Shown here: piece after piece, positions 8,097 through 17,905 of the stretch
Numbering within the stretch: position 1 is the stretch's first letter
Layout of the letters: each line of letters begins with the position of its first letter
DNA from: Gordonia hirsuta DSM 44140 = NBRC 16056
Lineage (GTDB): Bacteria; Actinomycetota; Actinomycetes; Mycobacteriales; Mycobacteriaceae
Length of the DNA: 48,392 nt
Direction: 5' to 3'
Assembly: GCF_000333015.1 (NCBI RefSeq)
Contig: NZ_BANT01000040.1
Location: 1-48,392, forward strand
The notes under the pieces: generated by a model
What the model saw: only the letters and a program-made list of their open reading frames with translations
The model's database searches: none
Told to the model about the DNA's origin: nothing
Program-made: the position numbers and the translations under genes

Positions 8097-9524
8097 GTGG
8101 TCTACCAGGGAAAGGCGTTGCGGACCGCCGTGCGCACGATGCTCGAGGAGGTCGCCGCCGTCGGACCCGACGAGCAGGCCGCGGTCGCGCAGCTGGCCGG
8201 TGGATTGTCCGGACACTCGACGGTCGCGCTGGCCGGGCGTATCAGCTCAGGGAAGTCCACCTTGGTCAACGCGCTGGTCGCCGAGGAGATCGCCCCGACC
8301 GACCGCAGCGAGTGCACCCTGGTGGCAACGATGTACGCCTTCGGCACCCCGGCCCGCCGCGAGGTGGTCGGGCTGGACGGGACCACCGACGACTCCGCCG
8401 GCGACGGTTCCCGCGATCTGGGGCGGGCCGCCGGGGAGGTCGACTACGAGGTCGTCTACCTGTCCCAGGCGCACCTGCGCGACCGCTACCGGATCATCGA
8501 CACCCCCGGTCTGAGCACCACCACCCAGAGTTCCGAGGACGCCACCCGCCGCGCCCTGATCGACGGCGGCGGGCTGCCGTCGCCGGACATCCTGCTGTTC
8601 CTGGTCGAAGGCGGCCATCTGCGCTCGGACGAGGTGGCCTTCCTGCGGGAGGCGGGGGCGACACGGCTGAACACGATCCTGGTGGTGGCCCATGCCGACA
8701 ACGCCGGGGCCGGTGCCGACGGTTCGGGAGATCCGTTCGACACCGCCGAGAAGCTGGCCCGCAATCTGGCCGCCGAACACCCGGAGCTGGCACGGGCGGT
8801 GGTGCCGGTCTCGGGTCTGATGGCCCAAGCCGCCGAGGTGGGGGTTTCCGAAACCGACGCCGAGGCGCTGGCGGCACTGGCCGGGGCCGCCGCCGACGAT
8901 CTGGAATTGGACCTGTTCACCGAGGCCGATCCGACGCTGCTCGACCTGGCCGACCGGTTCGGTGTGTATACCGTCCTGCACGGCCGGCAGGCCGCCGAAC
9001 GCGGTGCCGTCACCTTGTCGGAGTGGTTGCTGCAGCGTTCGGGACTGCAGCGCCTGCGCCGGGTCATCGACGGACAGCTCGCCGGGTATACCGAGGTCTC
9101 CACCGCTCGCACAGCGCTGGCCGGGATCCGGCGGATCGCGACCGTTTCGGCGCACCGCGACCGCGTCGAGGCGGCGATCGAACGCTTCCAGATCGATCCG
9201 GCGACCGGCTCGCTGCAGGTGGCCGAGGCACTGGAGCAGGTGATGCGCCGCGCACCGGAGAGTCCGCTGACCGCAGAACTCGACCGGGTGTTCTGGGCTG
9301 TCGACGGGGCGGCGGCGTGCGGGCTGACGGCCGGCACCCCGCTGCCGGCGGTGCAGTCGCGGGCACGGGAACTGCTCGCCGACTGCCGCACCCGACGGCT
9401 GACGCTGATGCTCGGGGCCGAGCGGGAGGCGCTGAACGTGCTCGAACGCAGTTATCAGATGGCTGCTGACGGGGCGGTCCCGGCGGCGCTGCGCCGCGGG
9501 CACCGGCAGGAGGAACGACGGTGA
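8097..9524 (+). CDS. Dynamin-like GTPase, soluble partner (IniC-like)
   Basis: 475 residues. G domain: G1 P-loop GRISSGKS at residues 47-54, a G2 Thr in RSECT, G3 DTPG near 135. The G4 position reads AHAD (about 197-200) instead of the canonical (N/T)KxD, so guanine recognition may be altered. The C-terminal half is helical, without a membrane segment, consistent with a dynamin-type stalk. GTG 8097 follows AGGAGGAG. The stop overlaps the next gene's GTG by 4 nt, so the pair is translationally coupled. Paired bacterial dynamin-like proteins such as IniA/IniC remodel or protect the cytoplasmic membrane and often act as hetero-partners. IniC-like is by analogy of pairing, not by alignment. Confidence 0.85.
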   Translation: MVYQGKALRTAVRTMLEEVAAVGPDEQAAVAQLAGGLSGHSTVALAGRISSGKSTLVNALVAEEIAPTDRSECTLVATMYAFGTPARREVVGLDGTTDDSAGDGSRDLGRAAGEVDYEVVYLSQAHLRDRYRIIDTPGLSTTTQSSEDATRRALIDGGGLPSPDILLFLVEGGHLRSDEVAFLREAGATRLNTILVVAHADNAGAGADGSGDPFDTAEKLARNLAAEHPELARAVVPVSGLMAQAAEVGVSETDAEALAALAGAAADDLELDLFTEADPTLLDLADRFGVYTVLHGRQAAERGAVTLSEWLLQRSGLQRLRRVIDGQLAGYTEVSTARTALAGIRRIATVSAHRDRVEAAIERFQIDPATGSLQVAEALEQVMRRAPESPLTAELDRVFWAVDGAAACGLTAGTPLPAVQSRARELLADCRTRRLTLMLGAEREALNVLERSYQMAADGAVPAALRRGHRQEERR

Positions 9525-11440
9525 CGACACCGAAGCGGGGGGACGCACCGACGCCGGCGGCCGCTGCGGGCCAGGGGAAGAAGCGGGTCAACGCGGTCGA
9601 ATACGCCGCCATCCTGCTGCGCCGGGCCGACCGCGAGGAGCAGGCGGCGCGGATCGAGAAGATCGCGGCGACCGCGCCCCCGGAGCGGGCCGTCGTGGTG
9701 GTCGGCGAAGTCAAACGCGGCAAGAGTTCGCTGGTGAACTCGCTGCTCGGACAGAATCTGGCCAAGGTCGACACGATGATCGCCACCTCCGCGCAGGTCC
9801 GCTATGTGCCGCCGAGCCCGGAGGACCCCGAAGGCACCGCAGCGCTGCTGCTGCCCGACGGCCGCCGTCGCGCGATCGAACCCGACCAGGTCTACGACTG
9901 GGTGACCGTCGACGGCGCACACGCCGATGCGCGCGTCGACGGTCTGCTGCCGATCGGGGCACAGATCCACACGCAGGCGCAGCGGCTGCCCGGGGTGACG
10001 ATCGTGGACACCCCCGGCGTCAACGGACTCGACGATCGGCACATCGCGGCCACCGTCGCGGCCACCGACGGTGCCTGCTCGCTGCTGATGGTCTGCGATG
10101 CGGTGGCCCCGATCAGTGCGGCCGAACTGGAGTTCCTCAACCGGGTCAGCGCCGAGGTCGGGACCGTCGTGCTGGCGCTGACCAAGATCGACAAGACCCC
10201 CGGGCAGTGGCGCACCCTGGTCGAGGAGAATCGTCGTCTGCTGACGCAGTATGCGCCGCGTTTCGCCAACGTCCCGGTGGTCGGGGTGTCCAATGCGTTC
10301 GCCGCCGCCGCACTGCGCAGCCCGGATGAAGCCAAAGCCCAGGCCCGGCTGGAGGCCTCGGGGATCACCGCGCTGGCCGAGGAGCTGGAGGCGGTGCTGG
10401 GCAGCCCCGAACAGATCGTCCGTCGTAACACCGCTGCGTGCGCAGCGGTCTCCCTCGGTGCGCTGCGCGAGGATCTGCTGATCCGCAAGCGGGCGATCGT
10501 CGACGCCCCGCGGTTGGAGGCGGAGATGGGGGAGGAGCGCGAACGCCTCGAACAGCTGCAGTCCACCCAGCGTGAATGGGGTGAGCGGCAGCGCCAGGCA
10601 CTCAACCGTCTGAAACTCAATGCGGAGAAACGGCTGCGCCTGGAGCTGACCGCCTTCCGGGATCACTGGATGAACCAGATCTCCAGTCGCGGTGCCCTCA
10701 AGATCGCGCGCGAGGGACAGGCGATGACCGGAGCGATGAACACCGAACTGACCGCGTTGATCGAGTCGATGGCCGCCGGCCTGCACAGCGAGCTCAGTCA
10801 GTTCGCCGCCGAATGGCTCGGCGATGCGCGGCTGCAGCCGACCGGGGCCGACGATGCGGTGAGCCTGCTCGAATCGATGGAACTGCGGCCGGCCCGCGAA
10901 TACCACCGGTGGAAGGGCTACATCGACCCGCGCACCATCGCCATGGCCTCCACCGGCGGCCCGATCGCCGCCGTGCTGGGTGGTCTACTCGGGGTCACCG
11001 GTGTGGTGGCCGGTGTGGTCGCGGTCTTCGCCTTCCCGGCGTGGGCGGCACTGCTGCTGGGGCCGCACGCCAAGCGGGCCGGTCACCAGAACCTGACCTC
11101 GTGGCTAAACGAGAACATCAAACAGGCGCAGGAGGATCTCACCGCGGTGATCCGGGACGTCTACAACGAGTTCGAGCCGGAACTGCGGCTGGCCTACCGC
11201 GATCAGCTGGAGGAGTCGCTGCGCGAGGCCAAACGGTTGCACGAGGTCGCCAAGGAACAGGTCCGCACCGATTCGGCGACCCGGGAGGCCGAGGTCGCCA
11301 AGGTGGACACGCAACTGGCCGACATCGAGCGGGCGCTGGAGATGCTGACGGTGTTCGGTGCGGCCAAACCGGCCGTCCCCGCCGCCCCTAGCGCCCAGTC
11401 TGAACAGCCCGCAGGCGGGGACACAGCGGCCTCGTCGTAG
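9521..11440 (+). CDS. Dynamin-like GTPase with membrane-insertion segment (IniA-like)
   Basis: 639 residues. G domain: G1 GEVKRGKS (residues 62-69), G3 DTPG near 163, canonical G4 TKID near 220. A long helical stretch follows (about 325-470) with heptad-like ELEA/ERLEQL patterns. Then a glycine-rich hydrophobic hairpin at about 478-515 (GGPIAAVLGGLLGVTGVVAG and FAFPAWAALLLGP), the likely membrane-inserting paddle. A second coiled coil precedes a disordered Ala/Pro tail. GTG 9521 has AGGAGG 8 nt upstream and overlaps the preceding stop (GTGA). In Mtb, IniA and IniC are induced by cell-wall inhibitors and IniA has been reported to cause membrane fission. A similar job is inferred here. Confidence 0.88.
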   Translation: MTTPKRGDAPTPAAAAGQGKKRVNAVEYAAILLRRADREEQAARIEKIAATAPPERAVVVVGEVKRGKSSLVNSLLGQNLAKVDTMIATSAQVRYVPPSPEDPEGTAALLLPDGRRRAIEPDQVYDWVTVDGAHADARVDGLLPIGAQIHTQAQRLPGVTIVDTPGVNGLDDRHIAATVAATDGACSLLMVCDAVAPISAAELEFLNRVSAEVGTVVLALTKIDKTPGQWRTLVEENRRLLTQYAPRFANVPVVGVSNAFAAAALRSPDEAKAQARLEASGITALAEELEAVLGSPEQIVRRNTAACAAVSLGALREDLLIRKRAIVDAPRLEAEMGEERERLEQLQSTQREWGERQRQALNRLKLNAEKRLRLELTAFRDHWMNQISSRGALKIAREGQAMTGAMNTELTALIESMAAGLHSELSQFAAEWLGDARLQPTGADDAVSLLESMELRPAREYHRWKGYIDPRTIAMASTGGPIAAVLGGLLGVTGVVAGVVAVFAFPAWAALLLGPHAKRAGHQNLTSWLNENIKQAQEDLTAVIRDVYNEFEPELRLAYRDQLEESLREAKRLHEVAKEQVRTDSATREAEVAKVDTQLADIERALEMLTVFGAAKPAVPAAPSAQSEQPAGGDTAASS

Positions 11441-11464
11441 ACGGTTCCCGGCCGCGCGGTCCGC

Positions 11465-11860
11465 TCAGACGGAGGCGAAGAAGGTCGTCGTCACAAAGGA
11501 GCGCGTCTGTCGATGCACCGGATGGCTGGGTGCACCGGGGCCGAACGGTTCGGTGCCGATCCGCAGATCGGTCACCGCGCTGCCCGGGCCTGGGGTGCCG
11601 AACCGGATGGTCACGGCCAGGCCGGAGGGCCCACGTTCCAGATCGACCCGATCGGGCGGAATCTGGTGCGCCAGATACCGGTTGAGCAGTCGGGTCGCCA
11701 GGGCTTCGACGCTCAGGCAGCTCTGCTCACACCGCACCGAGCCGTGCGTACCCTGGCCGCTCATACTGCTGAACGAATACGGCAGCAGAAAGCCTGCATC
11801 GACGTCGTGCAACGACGGATTCGGATACTGCGATCGGCTCGGATCCTGCGGGTCGGTCAT
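11465..11860 (-). CDS. Conserved-looking hypothetical protein
   Basis: 131 residues from ATG 11860, supported by AGGAGG about 10 nt upstream on the minus strand. Two cysteines sit close together (SVRCEQSCLSVEAL) after a Ser/Gly-rich stretch. A helical part follows (ALATRLLNRYLAHQ), then a beta-rich half with LAVTIRFGTPGPGSAVTDL and a hydrophobic C terminus SFVTTTFFASV. No signal peptide, transmembrane helix or recognisable domain. It faces the dynamin-like operon tail to tail, 24 bp away, and is divergent from the calcium-loop protein. Not recognised; association with the dynamin block is by position only. Confidence 0.6.
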   Translation of the reverse strand: MTDPQDPSRSQYPNPSLHDVDAGFLLPYSFSSMSGQGTHGSVRCEQSCLSVEALATRLLNRYLAHQIPPDRVDLERGPSGLAVTIRFGTPGPGSAVTDLRIGTEPFGPGAPSHPVHRQTRSFVTTTFFASV

Positions 11861-12048
11861 CTCCGCTCGCCTCCTGACCGGCTGGCTCACCGTCGATTCT
11901 AGTGCGCTGCGGCCGGTTCGTCGTCGCACCGACGGACCGGTCAGCCAAAACGGCTCCAGCGAACCAGTCGGCACTGTCCGGGAACCTTTTCACCGCCGGC
12001 GGCCTCTGAAGGAGTGAGAAGGAAAAACCAGCGGCCCAGGAGGCAGTG

Positions 12049-12477
12049 ATGTTCTTCGATTTCGACTTGGACGGGGACGGCATCAACGAGACGACCGGAT
12101 ACGACACCGACGGCGACGGCCGCCTCGATGTCTATCTGACCGACCTCGACGGCGATGGGAACTTCAACATCATGCAAGCCGATACCAACGGCGACGGGAT
12201 CATCGACACGGTCGCCTACGACTACAACGGCGACGGAATCATCGACGCGGCGGTACCTGCCGGACCGCCGGCGGACCCGCACCCCTACGTGCCGGCGCCG
12301 ACGATCGTCGGGGGCAACAGCGGACCCGGCTACACGATCATCGACCCGAACACCGGTCAGGACATCACCGACAGTGTCCACTCCGGCAGCATGATCGTCG
12401 GCGGATCCAACCCGGGCCCGGGGCAGGCATACCTCAACGACCACAACAGTGCACTCAACGGGATCTGGCTGAGCTGA
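12049..12477 (+). CDS. Small protein with five calcium-binding D-x-D/N-G-D-G loops
   Basis: 142 residues. The first 65 contain five near-regular loops: DLDGDGINE, DTDGDGRLD, DLDGDGNFN, DTNGDGIID and DYNGDGIID, spaced about 10-14 residues apart. These match the Ca2+ loop of EF-hand, dockerin and thrombospondin type 3 repeats. The rest is a Pro/Gly/Asn-rich tail with two IVGG(N/S) motifs. There is no signal peptide or membrane segment, although such repeats usually occur outside the cell. ATG 12049 lies 5 nt after AGGAGG; GTG 12046 is too close. It stands alone between the dynamin block and mtrA. Ca2+ binding is predicted from the motif; role unknown. Confidence 0.8.
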   Translation: MFFDFDLDGDGINETTGYDTDGDGRLDVYLTDLDGDGNFNIMQADTNGDGIIDTVAYDYNGDGIIDAAVPAGPPADPHPYVPAPTIVGGNSGPGYTIIDPNTGQDITDSVHSGSMIVGGSNPGPGQAYLNDHNSALNGIWLS

Positions 12478-12599
12478 CCGGAAGACCGGCGCCGACCAGA
12501 CGACCGGTCACCGGGCCGCCGCACTCGACGGCCCCGGGGCGCCCCGTGTGACCAGGTCCGGCGCGTCAATCCTCGCCAACAGGGGTTTCTGGTGCCACG

Positions 12600-13286
12600 A
12601 TGGTCGATATGAAGCCGCGGATCCTGGTCGTCGACGACGACCCGTCACTCGCCGAGATGCTGACCATCGCCCTACGCAACGAGGGCTTCGACCCGTTCGT
12701 GGTGGGCGACGGCACCCAGGCGCTGCCGGCGGTCCGGGAACTGCGGCCCGATCTGGTGCTGCTGGATCTGATGCTGCCCGGGATGAACGGCATCGACGTG
12801 TGCCGGGCGATCCGCGCCGAATCCGGGGTCCCGATCGTGATGCTGACGGCCAAATCCGACACCGTCGACGTGGTGCTGGGCCTGGAGTCCGGCGCCGACG
12901 ACTACATGGTCAAACCCTTCAAACCCAAGGAGCTCGTCGCCCGCATCCGGGCCCGACTGCGGCGCACCGACGAGGAGCCCGCCGAGATCCTGGCCATCGG
13001 TCCGGTGGAGATCGATGTGCCGGCACACAAGGTCACCCGCGACGGGGTGCCGATCTCGCTGACGCCGCTGGAGTTCGACCTGCTGGTCGCGCTGGCCCGC
13101 AAGCCCCGCCAGGTGTTCACTCGCGATGTGCTGCTCGAGCAGGTGTGGGGTTACCGTCACCCGGCCGACACCCGCCTGGTGAATGTGCACGTGCAGCGGC
13201 TGCGCGCCAAGGTGGAGAACGATCCGGAGAATCCGGAGATCGTGCTCACCGTGCGCGGTGTCGGCTACAAGGCCGGACCGCCGTAG
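12600..13286 (+). CDS. mtrA: DNA-binding response regulator MtrA
   Basis: 228 residues, the length of Mtb MtrA. Receiver domain (1-120): acidic pocket DDD at 12-14, phospho-acceptor Asp56 in LVLLDLMLPG, and TAK and KPF motifs. OmpR/PhoB winged helix at the C terminus (LTPLEFDLLVALARKPRQVF, then WGYRHPADTRLVNVHVQRLR). MtrA is the essential regulator of cell-wall remodelling, division and DNA replication genes in mycobacteria and corynebacteria. It is followed 71 bp later by its kinase gene mtrB and then lpqB, the conserved order. Confidence 0.97.
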   Translation: MVDMKPRILVVDDDPSLAEMLTIALRNEGFDPFVVGDGTQALPAVRELRPDLVLLDLMLPGMNGIDVCRAIRAESGVPIVMLTAKSDTVDVVLGLESGADDYMVKPFKPKELVARIRARLRRTDEEPAEILAIGPVEIDVPAHKVTRDGVPISLTPLEFDLLVALARKPRQVFTRDVLLEQVWGYRHPADTRLVNVHVQRLRAKVENDPENPEIVLTVRGVGYKAGPP

Positions 13287-13339
13287 GTCTGCGACCGGAG
13301 TAGGCTCGGATCGTCCCCGACAGTCGCGAATCAGCCCCG

Positions 13340-13345
13340 TAGTCT
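13340..13345 (+). promoter_or_regulatory. Possible internal -10 for mtrB
   Basis: TAGTCT lies 12 nt before the GTG of mtrB in the 71-bp gap after mtrA, and no strong Shine-Dalgarno is visible. A separate, almost leaderless mtrB-lpqB transcript is possible. Confidence 0.3.
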
Positions 13346-13357
13346 CGAATCATCACA

Positions 13358-15100
13358 GTGTTCAATCGGCGGAGAATCAACCGCTCCATCGCCTCCTTCC
13401 AGCGCGCCGCCGCAGGCATCGGCCGTGCGTTCGGTTCGCTGTGGCGCCGTTCCCTGCAGTTGCGGGTGGTGGTCTCCACGATGGCGCTCTCGTTCGTGGT
13501 GCTGCTGATCGTCGGTTTTCTGCTGATGAGCCAGATCGCCGGCCGGCTGCTCGACGATAAGCAGACCATGGCGCTCAGTCAGCTCGAGCGTTCGCGCAAC
13601 CTGGTCGAACGCGTGTTGACCAACACCGATTCGAGTGCCTCCACCCAGACCCGGCTGGCCCGGGCCCGGTCGCTGATGACCGATCAGGACGTGGACGCGA
13701 GCCAGAGCTCGTCCACCGGCGGCTCCTTCGACACCGTGCTGCTGGTGCCCGGCCGCGACGGGGAGCCGCCGGTCGCCGGCGCCGGACCTGTCGCCGAGGT
13801 CTCCCCGCAACTGCAGGAGATGGTCTCCCGCGGCCAGGTGGCCTATCAGTACACCCAGGTGCAGCGCGGCGGCACCGAAGTGCCGGCGCTGGTGGTCGGC
13901 ACACCGGTCGAGTCGGCGGTGCCCGACCTGGAGCTGTACATGGTCTTCCCGATGGCCGCCGAACAGAACACCATCTCGCTGGTGCGCAGCACCATGCTGG
14001 TCGGCGGGGTGGTGCTGCTGGGACTGCTGGCGGCGATCGCCTGGCTGGTGGCCCGGCAGGTGGTGGCGCCGCTGCGGGCGGCCTCGCGGGTGGCGGTGCG
14101 CTTCGCCGACGGACGCCTCACCGAGCGGATGCCGGTGCGCGGGGAGGACGAGTTCGCCAAACTCGCCGTCTCGTTCAACGATATGGCCGAGAGCCTGTCC
14201 AAGCAGATCACCCATCTGGAAGAGTTCGGCGGGCTGCAGCGGCAGTTCACCTCCGACGTCTCCCACGAGCTGCGCACCCCGCTGACCACCGTCCGGATGG
14301 CCGCCGACATGCTCTACGAGAGCCGCGACGAGTTCGATCCGCTGCAGCGCCGCAGCGTCGAGCTGATGGACAAGGAACTCGACCGGTTCGAGACCCTGCT
14401 CACCGAACTGCTGGAGATCTCCCGCCACGACGCGGGGCAGGCCGAGCTGGCCGCCGAGCGGATGGATATGGCCATTCCCATCGAGGCGGCGCTGGCCACC
14501 GTGGAGAGCCTGGCCGCCGACACCGACACCGAACTGGTCGTCGACCTGCCGGTGGAGCCGGTCTTCGCCGAGATCGATCCGCGCCGCATCGAGCGGATCC
14601 TGCGGAACCTGCTAGCCAATGCGATCGATCACGGGGAGCACCGTCCGGTGACCCTGGTGATGCGGTCCGACGGGGATGCGGTGGCCATCGCCGTGCGCGA
14701 TCAGGGGCTGGGCCTCAAACCGGGCGAGGAGAAGCTGGTCTTCAACCGGTTCTGGCGTTCGGATCCGTCCCGCGTACGACGCTCCGGCGGCACCGGCCTG
14801 GGACTGGCGATCAGCATCGAGGATGCCCGTCTGCACCAGGGCCGGCTCGAGGCGGCCGGTTCCCCGGGCGTCGGCTCGTGCTTCCGGTTGACGCTGCCGC
14901 TGGTCCGCGGGCACAAACTGCTGGGCAGTCCACTGCCGCTCAAGCCGGTGGCCGCACCGGCGGCTCCCGCACCGCCGGTCCCGGTCGCCGACAGCCCGGA
15001 CGACACGGTCGCCGACGGCCCGGACGACACGTTCGACGACGACGCCGAAAGCGGCGACGCGCATCCACCCCATGCCACCGACGGGAGCCCGGCGATATGA
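13358..15100 (+). CDS. mtrB: Sensor histidine kinase MtrB
   Basis: 580 residues. TM1 at about 37-60, an extracellular sensor loop of about 150 residues, and TM2 at about 211-235. A HAMP linker follows, then the phospho-acceptor region [11 protein letters not shown] (His near residue 303) and the HATPase domain with the N box [11 protein letters not shown]1 [10 protein letters not shown] and G2 [10 protein letters not shown]. The acidic, Pro/Ala-rich C-terminal tail ([16 protein letters not shown]) has an internal duplication and looks disordered. GTG start. The stop overlaps the lpqB ATG (ATGA). It phosphorylates MtrA; its activity is modulated by LpqB in mycobacteria. Confidence 0.97.
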   Translation: MFNRRRINRSIASFQRAAAGIGRAFGSLWRRSLQLRVVVSTMALSFVVLLIVGFLLMSQIAGRLLDDKQTMALSQLERSRNLVERVLTNTDSSASTQTRLARARSLMTDQDVDASQSSSTGGSFDTVLLVPGRDGEPPVAGAGPVAEVSPQLQEMVSRGQVAYQYTQVQRGGTEVPALVVGTPVESAVPDLELYMVFPMAAEQNTISLVRSTMLVGGVVLLGLLAAIAWLVARQVVAPLRAASRVAVRFADGRLTERMPVRGEDEFAKLAVSFNDMAESLSKQITHLEEFGGLQRQFTSDVSHELRTPLTTVRMAADMLYESRDEFDPLQRRSVELMDKELDRFETLLTELLEISRHDAGQAELAAERMDMAIPIEAALATVESLAADTDTELVVDLPVEPVFAEIDPRRIERILRNLLANAIDHGEHRPVTLVMRSDGDAVAIAVRDQGLGLKPGEEKLVFNRFWRSDPSRVRRSGGTGLGLAISIEDARLHQGRLEAAGSPGVGSCFRLTLPLVRGHKLLGSPLPLKPVAAPAAPAPPVPVADSPDDTVADGPDDTFDDDAESGDAHPPHATDGSPAI

Positions 15101-16824
15101 CCGCACCGCGCCGCCGGATCACCGGACTGCTGGCCCTGCTGGCCGCCGCGCTGCTCGTGGCCACCGGCTGCGTGGCCGTCCCGACCTCGTCTTCGCCGCA
15201 ACCGGTCCAGGGTTTCAACCGGTCGCGGCCGGCCAACCTGGTGCCCACCCCGCGTCGCAGCGACGACCCCGAGACGCTGGTGCGCAACTTCGTCAAGGCG
15301 ATGAGTGATCCCGCATCCGGGCATCGCGCCGCCCGCAAGTTCTTGTCCTCGGGCGCCGCCGAACGCTGGGACGATCAGGGACCGATGACGGTGGTGTCAG
15401 ACCTGCGGGTGGTGATCGACGAACGCAGCGAGAGCGCCGTGCGGCTGCGGGTGATCGGCGAGCGCATCGGCACCCTCAGTGCCATCGGCCAGCTGGTCCC
15501 GGCCCAGGGCGAACTGCTGGTGCCGCTGACGCTGTCCCGCAATAACGGTGTCTGGCGGGTCGACGGCTCGATTCCGGCCGGCACCTTCACCGACAACGGA
15601 CAGTTCGACGCCTCCTACCGGTTGGCCGAGCTGTACTTCCCCGACCGCACCGCCACCCGCCTGGTCGGCGATCCGCGCTGGATCTTCGGCTCGGCGGTCG
15701 ACCCCACCGAGGTCGTGACCCGGCTGCTGGCCGGACCGGCACCGGACCTGACCGGAGCGGTGGATGCCGCCGCCGGACGGGATGTCGAGCTGCGCGGGCC
15801 GGTGGTGGTCGACGGCGATCGGGTCACGATCAACCTGGGCGGCGCGGTGGACCCCGATCCGCGTAAGCGCACCGTGCTGGCCGCGCAGCTGATCTGGTCG
15901 CTGGCCGGGGCCGGCATCACCGGTACCTACCTGATCTCGGCCGGCGGCAGCCCGCTGATCGCCGAACGCGCCGACGGCTGGCGCACCGCCGACGTGAAGG
16001 CCTTCGATCCCGAACCTGACACCGGAACCTCGGCCCTGCATGTGGTGCGCGGTGGACTGTTCCGGGTCGGCAGCGGCGGTGCCTCCCCGGTCGGCGGCCC
16101 GCTGGGCACCGCCACCGACCTGGTGTCGGCGGCCATCTCCCTGGATCAGCAGCGCGTGGCCGCCGTCGCCGACCGCGACGGACGCCAGATCCTGCTGCAG
16201 GGGCCCTACGGCGAGGAGGTCGGCGAGGTAGCGGCCGGCGCCACCGTCAGCACCCCGAGTTTCGGCGCGCTGACCGACACCGGCTATGCGATCATCGACG
16301 ACCGCCCCTCGATGTGGACCGTCGGCGACGGCCAGCCCGCCCGGGTGGTGGCCCTGGACACCAGCGCCGTCGAGCCGGTGGCACCGGGACCGATCACCTC
16401 GTTCAAGGTGTCCCCGGACGGCGTCCGGGTGGCGCTGGTCGCCGGCGGTCGGCTGCTGCTGGCGGCGCTGGCCACCAACGACCGCGGAGTGCCCTCGCTG
16501 ACCGGGGTGCGCCCGGTCTCTTACGGCCGCGGCCCGGCGGTGGTCGCCATCGCCTGGTCCGATGTCACCACGGTCTACGCCGTGCGGGAGGCCGACGAGA
16601 GCCCCGTGCTGCGCGTGCCGGTCTCGGGGCTGCCGCCCACCGCGATGGTCTCGGGCAACCTGAAGCCGCCGGTGCGCGCGGTGGCCGCCACCCGCAGCAC
16701 CGTGTACGCCGGCGATATGCGCGGAGTGCTGGAGCTGGGCACGGCGCCGGGTTCGGCCGACCAGTACTGGCTGCCGATCGAGCAGGCCCCGGCCGGGGCG
16801 ATCCCGGTGACCCAGACCGGCTGA
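15097..16824 (+). CDS. lpqB: Lipoprotein LpqB
   Basis: 575 residues from ATG 15097, which overlaps the mtrB stop by 4 nt. The signal sequence has a basic start (TAPRRRITG), a hydrophobic core ([15 protein letters not shown]) and Cys near residue 24 as lipidation site, with a slightly relaxed lipobox. A GerMN-type domain follows in the first half ([20 protein letters not shown]), and repeated strand motifs in the second half fit a beta-propeller ([19 protein letters not shown]). LpqB is anchored outside the membrane and interacts with MtrB, linking envelope state to MtrA signalling. The longer frame extending into mtrB is not the gene. Confidence 0.95.
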   Translation: MTAPRRRITGLLALLAAALLVATGCVAVPTSSSPQPVQGFNRSRPANLVPTPRRSDDPETLVRNFVKAMSDPASGHRAARKFLSSGAAERWDDQGPMTVVSDLRVVIDERSESAVRLRVIGERIGTLSAIGQLVPAQGELLVPLTLSRNNGVWRVDGSIPAGTFTDNGQFDASYRLAELYFPDRTATRLVGDPRWIFGSAVDPTEVVTRLLAGPAPDLTGAVDAAAGRDVELRGPVVVDGDRVTINLGGAVDPDPRKRTVLAAQLIWSLAGAGITGTYLISAGGSPLIAERADGWRTADVKAFDPEPDTGTSALHVVRGGLFRVGSGGASPVGGPLGTATDLVSAAISLDQQRVAAVADRDGRQILLQGPYGEEVGEVAAGATVSTPSFGALTDTGYAIIDDRPSMWTVGDGQPARVVALDTSAVEPVAPGPITSFKVSPDGVRVALVAGGRLLLAALATNDRGVPSLTGVRPVSYGRGPAVVAIAWSDVTTVYAVREADESPVLRVPVSGLPPTAMVSGNLKPPVRAVAATRSTVYAGDMRGVLELGTAPGSADQYWLPIEQAPAGAIPVTQTG

Positions 16825-16916
16825 CCGGACAGTCCTGTGCACAGGCGGGCCGCTGCGCGCCGGACCTGTGGACGGCCGGCTCGACGAGACCGCCGTCGTA
16901 CGGTCACGATGACCAG

Positions 16917-17621
16917 ATGAACGCCGGAGCCGGGCCCGGGCCGCTGCGCGCGGTGCTGAGCGCAGGCCTGGATCTGGCGTTGCCGACCGAATGCGGCGGA
17001 TGCCGCCGGCCGGGCACGCCGTGGTGTCCACGCTGCGCGGCGACGGTCCTCGACGATCCCTTTCCGCTGCGCCCGGGCGTGCGCGTGGGCGCGCCGGTGT
17101 GGGCGATGGGCCGCTACCGGGGCGCGCTGCAAAGCGCCGTCGTCGAGCTCAAAGAGCACCGCCGAACCGACCTGATCCCGGTGCTGGGACGGGTGCTGGC
17201 GCACGGGCTGCTGCGGTTGGCCGAATGGGAGCAGCTGGCGCCCGGCGAGCGGCTCGCCCTGATCCCGGCGCCCACCCGACCCCTGTCGGCCCGGCGGCGC
17301 GGCGGCGATCCGGTCACCGCCGTCGCCCGGTCGGCTGCCGGTCTGCTGGGCCCGAAGGTGGCGGTGATTCCGCTGCTGGCGACGCGGTCGTGGACCCGCG
17401 ATTCGGCCGGGCTGACCGCCGGGGCCCGCATGGCCAACCTGGCCGGGGCGGTGACCTTGACCGGGGTGCCGCCACCGGCGCTGCGAGACGGGGCCGCCGC
17501 GGTCACCACCGTGTTGATCGACGATGTGCTCACCACCGGCGCGACGGCGGCTGCGGCCGCGAAGGTGCTGGCCGCCGAGGCAGTCGCGGTGACGGCGGTG
17601 GCGGTGCTGGCCGGTGTCTGA
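16917..17621 (+). CDS. ComF family phosphoribosyltransferase-like protein
   Basis: 234 residues. N-terminal four-cysteine zinc knuckle (CGGCRRPGTPWCPRC, residues about 24-38), a middle part with GRYRGALQSAVVELKEHRR, and the PRPP-binding loop VLIDDVLTTGAT near residue 200. This is the ComF/GntX architecture. In naturally competent bacteria ComF helps DNA uptake; in mycobacteria (Rv3242c position) the role is unknown. ATG 16917 lacks a clear Shine-Dalgarno; other in-frame starts upstream fall inside the intergenic region. It begins 92 bp after lpqB, whose downstream gap contains the palindrome CCTGTGCACAGG (16834-16845). Confidence 0.88.
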   Translation: MNAGAGPGPLRAVLSAGLDLALPTECGGCRRPGTPWCPRCAATVLDDPFPLRPGVRVGAPVWAMGRYRGALQSAVVELKEHRRTDLIPVLGRVLAHGLLRLAEWEQLAPGERLALIPAPTRPLSARRRGGDPVTAVARSAAGLLGPKVAVIPLLATRSWTRDSAGLTAGARMANLAGAVTLTGVPPPALRDGAAAVTTVLIDDVLTTGATAAAAAKVLAAEAVAVTAVAVLAGV

Positions 17622-17905
17622 GGGCGCGGGAGTGAACGCCGACACGAACCGGCCCCAGGTCGTGTCGAAACGTGGAGAACAGGCACGCGAACCGATAACG
17701 TCAAGGGTGTCAGTGATGAACCTCAGCGGCAGGAGGTGGGACGCCCTCTTCCCGGCCCCGAGGGGTCTGGGACCCGGGCTTCCCGTCGCCGGTCGATTGC
17801 GGGAAATCAGTGTGAAGGTGTCGTGCAAAAACCTTGTGCGACAAGCGAATTCTCGTCTGTTCCGGGTGCAGAGCGCCTGGGCGGCGCGATCGGAGGAGGT
17901 TGACG

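Noticed and set aside
6307-12477. Mobile element or genomic island
   Set aside because: No transposase, integrase, tRNA or flanking direct repeat is visible and base composition looks like the surroundings. Described as an accessory insertion by gene order only.
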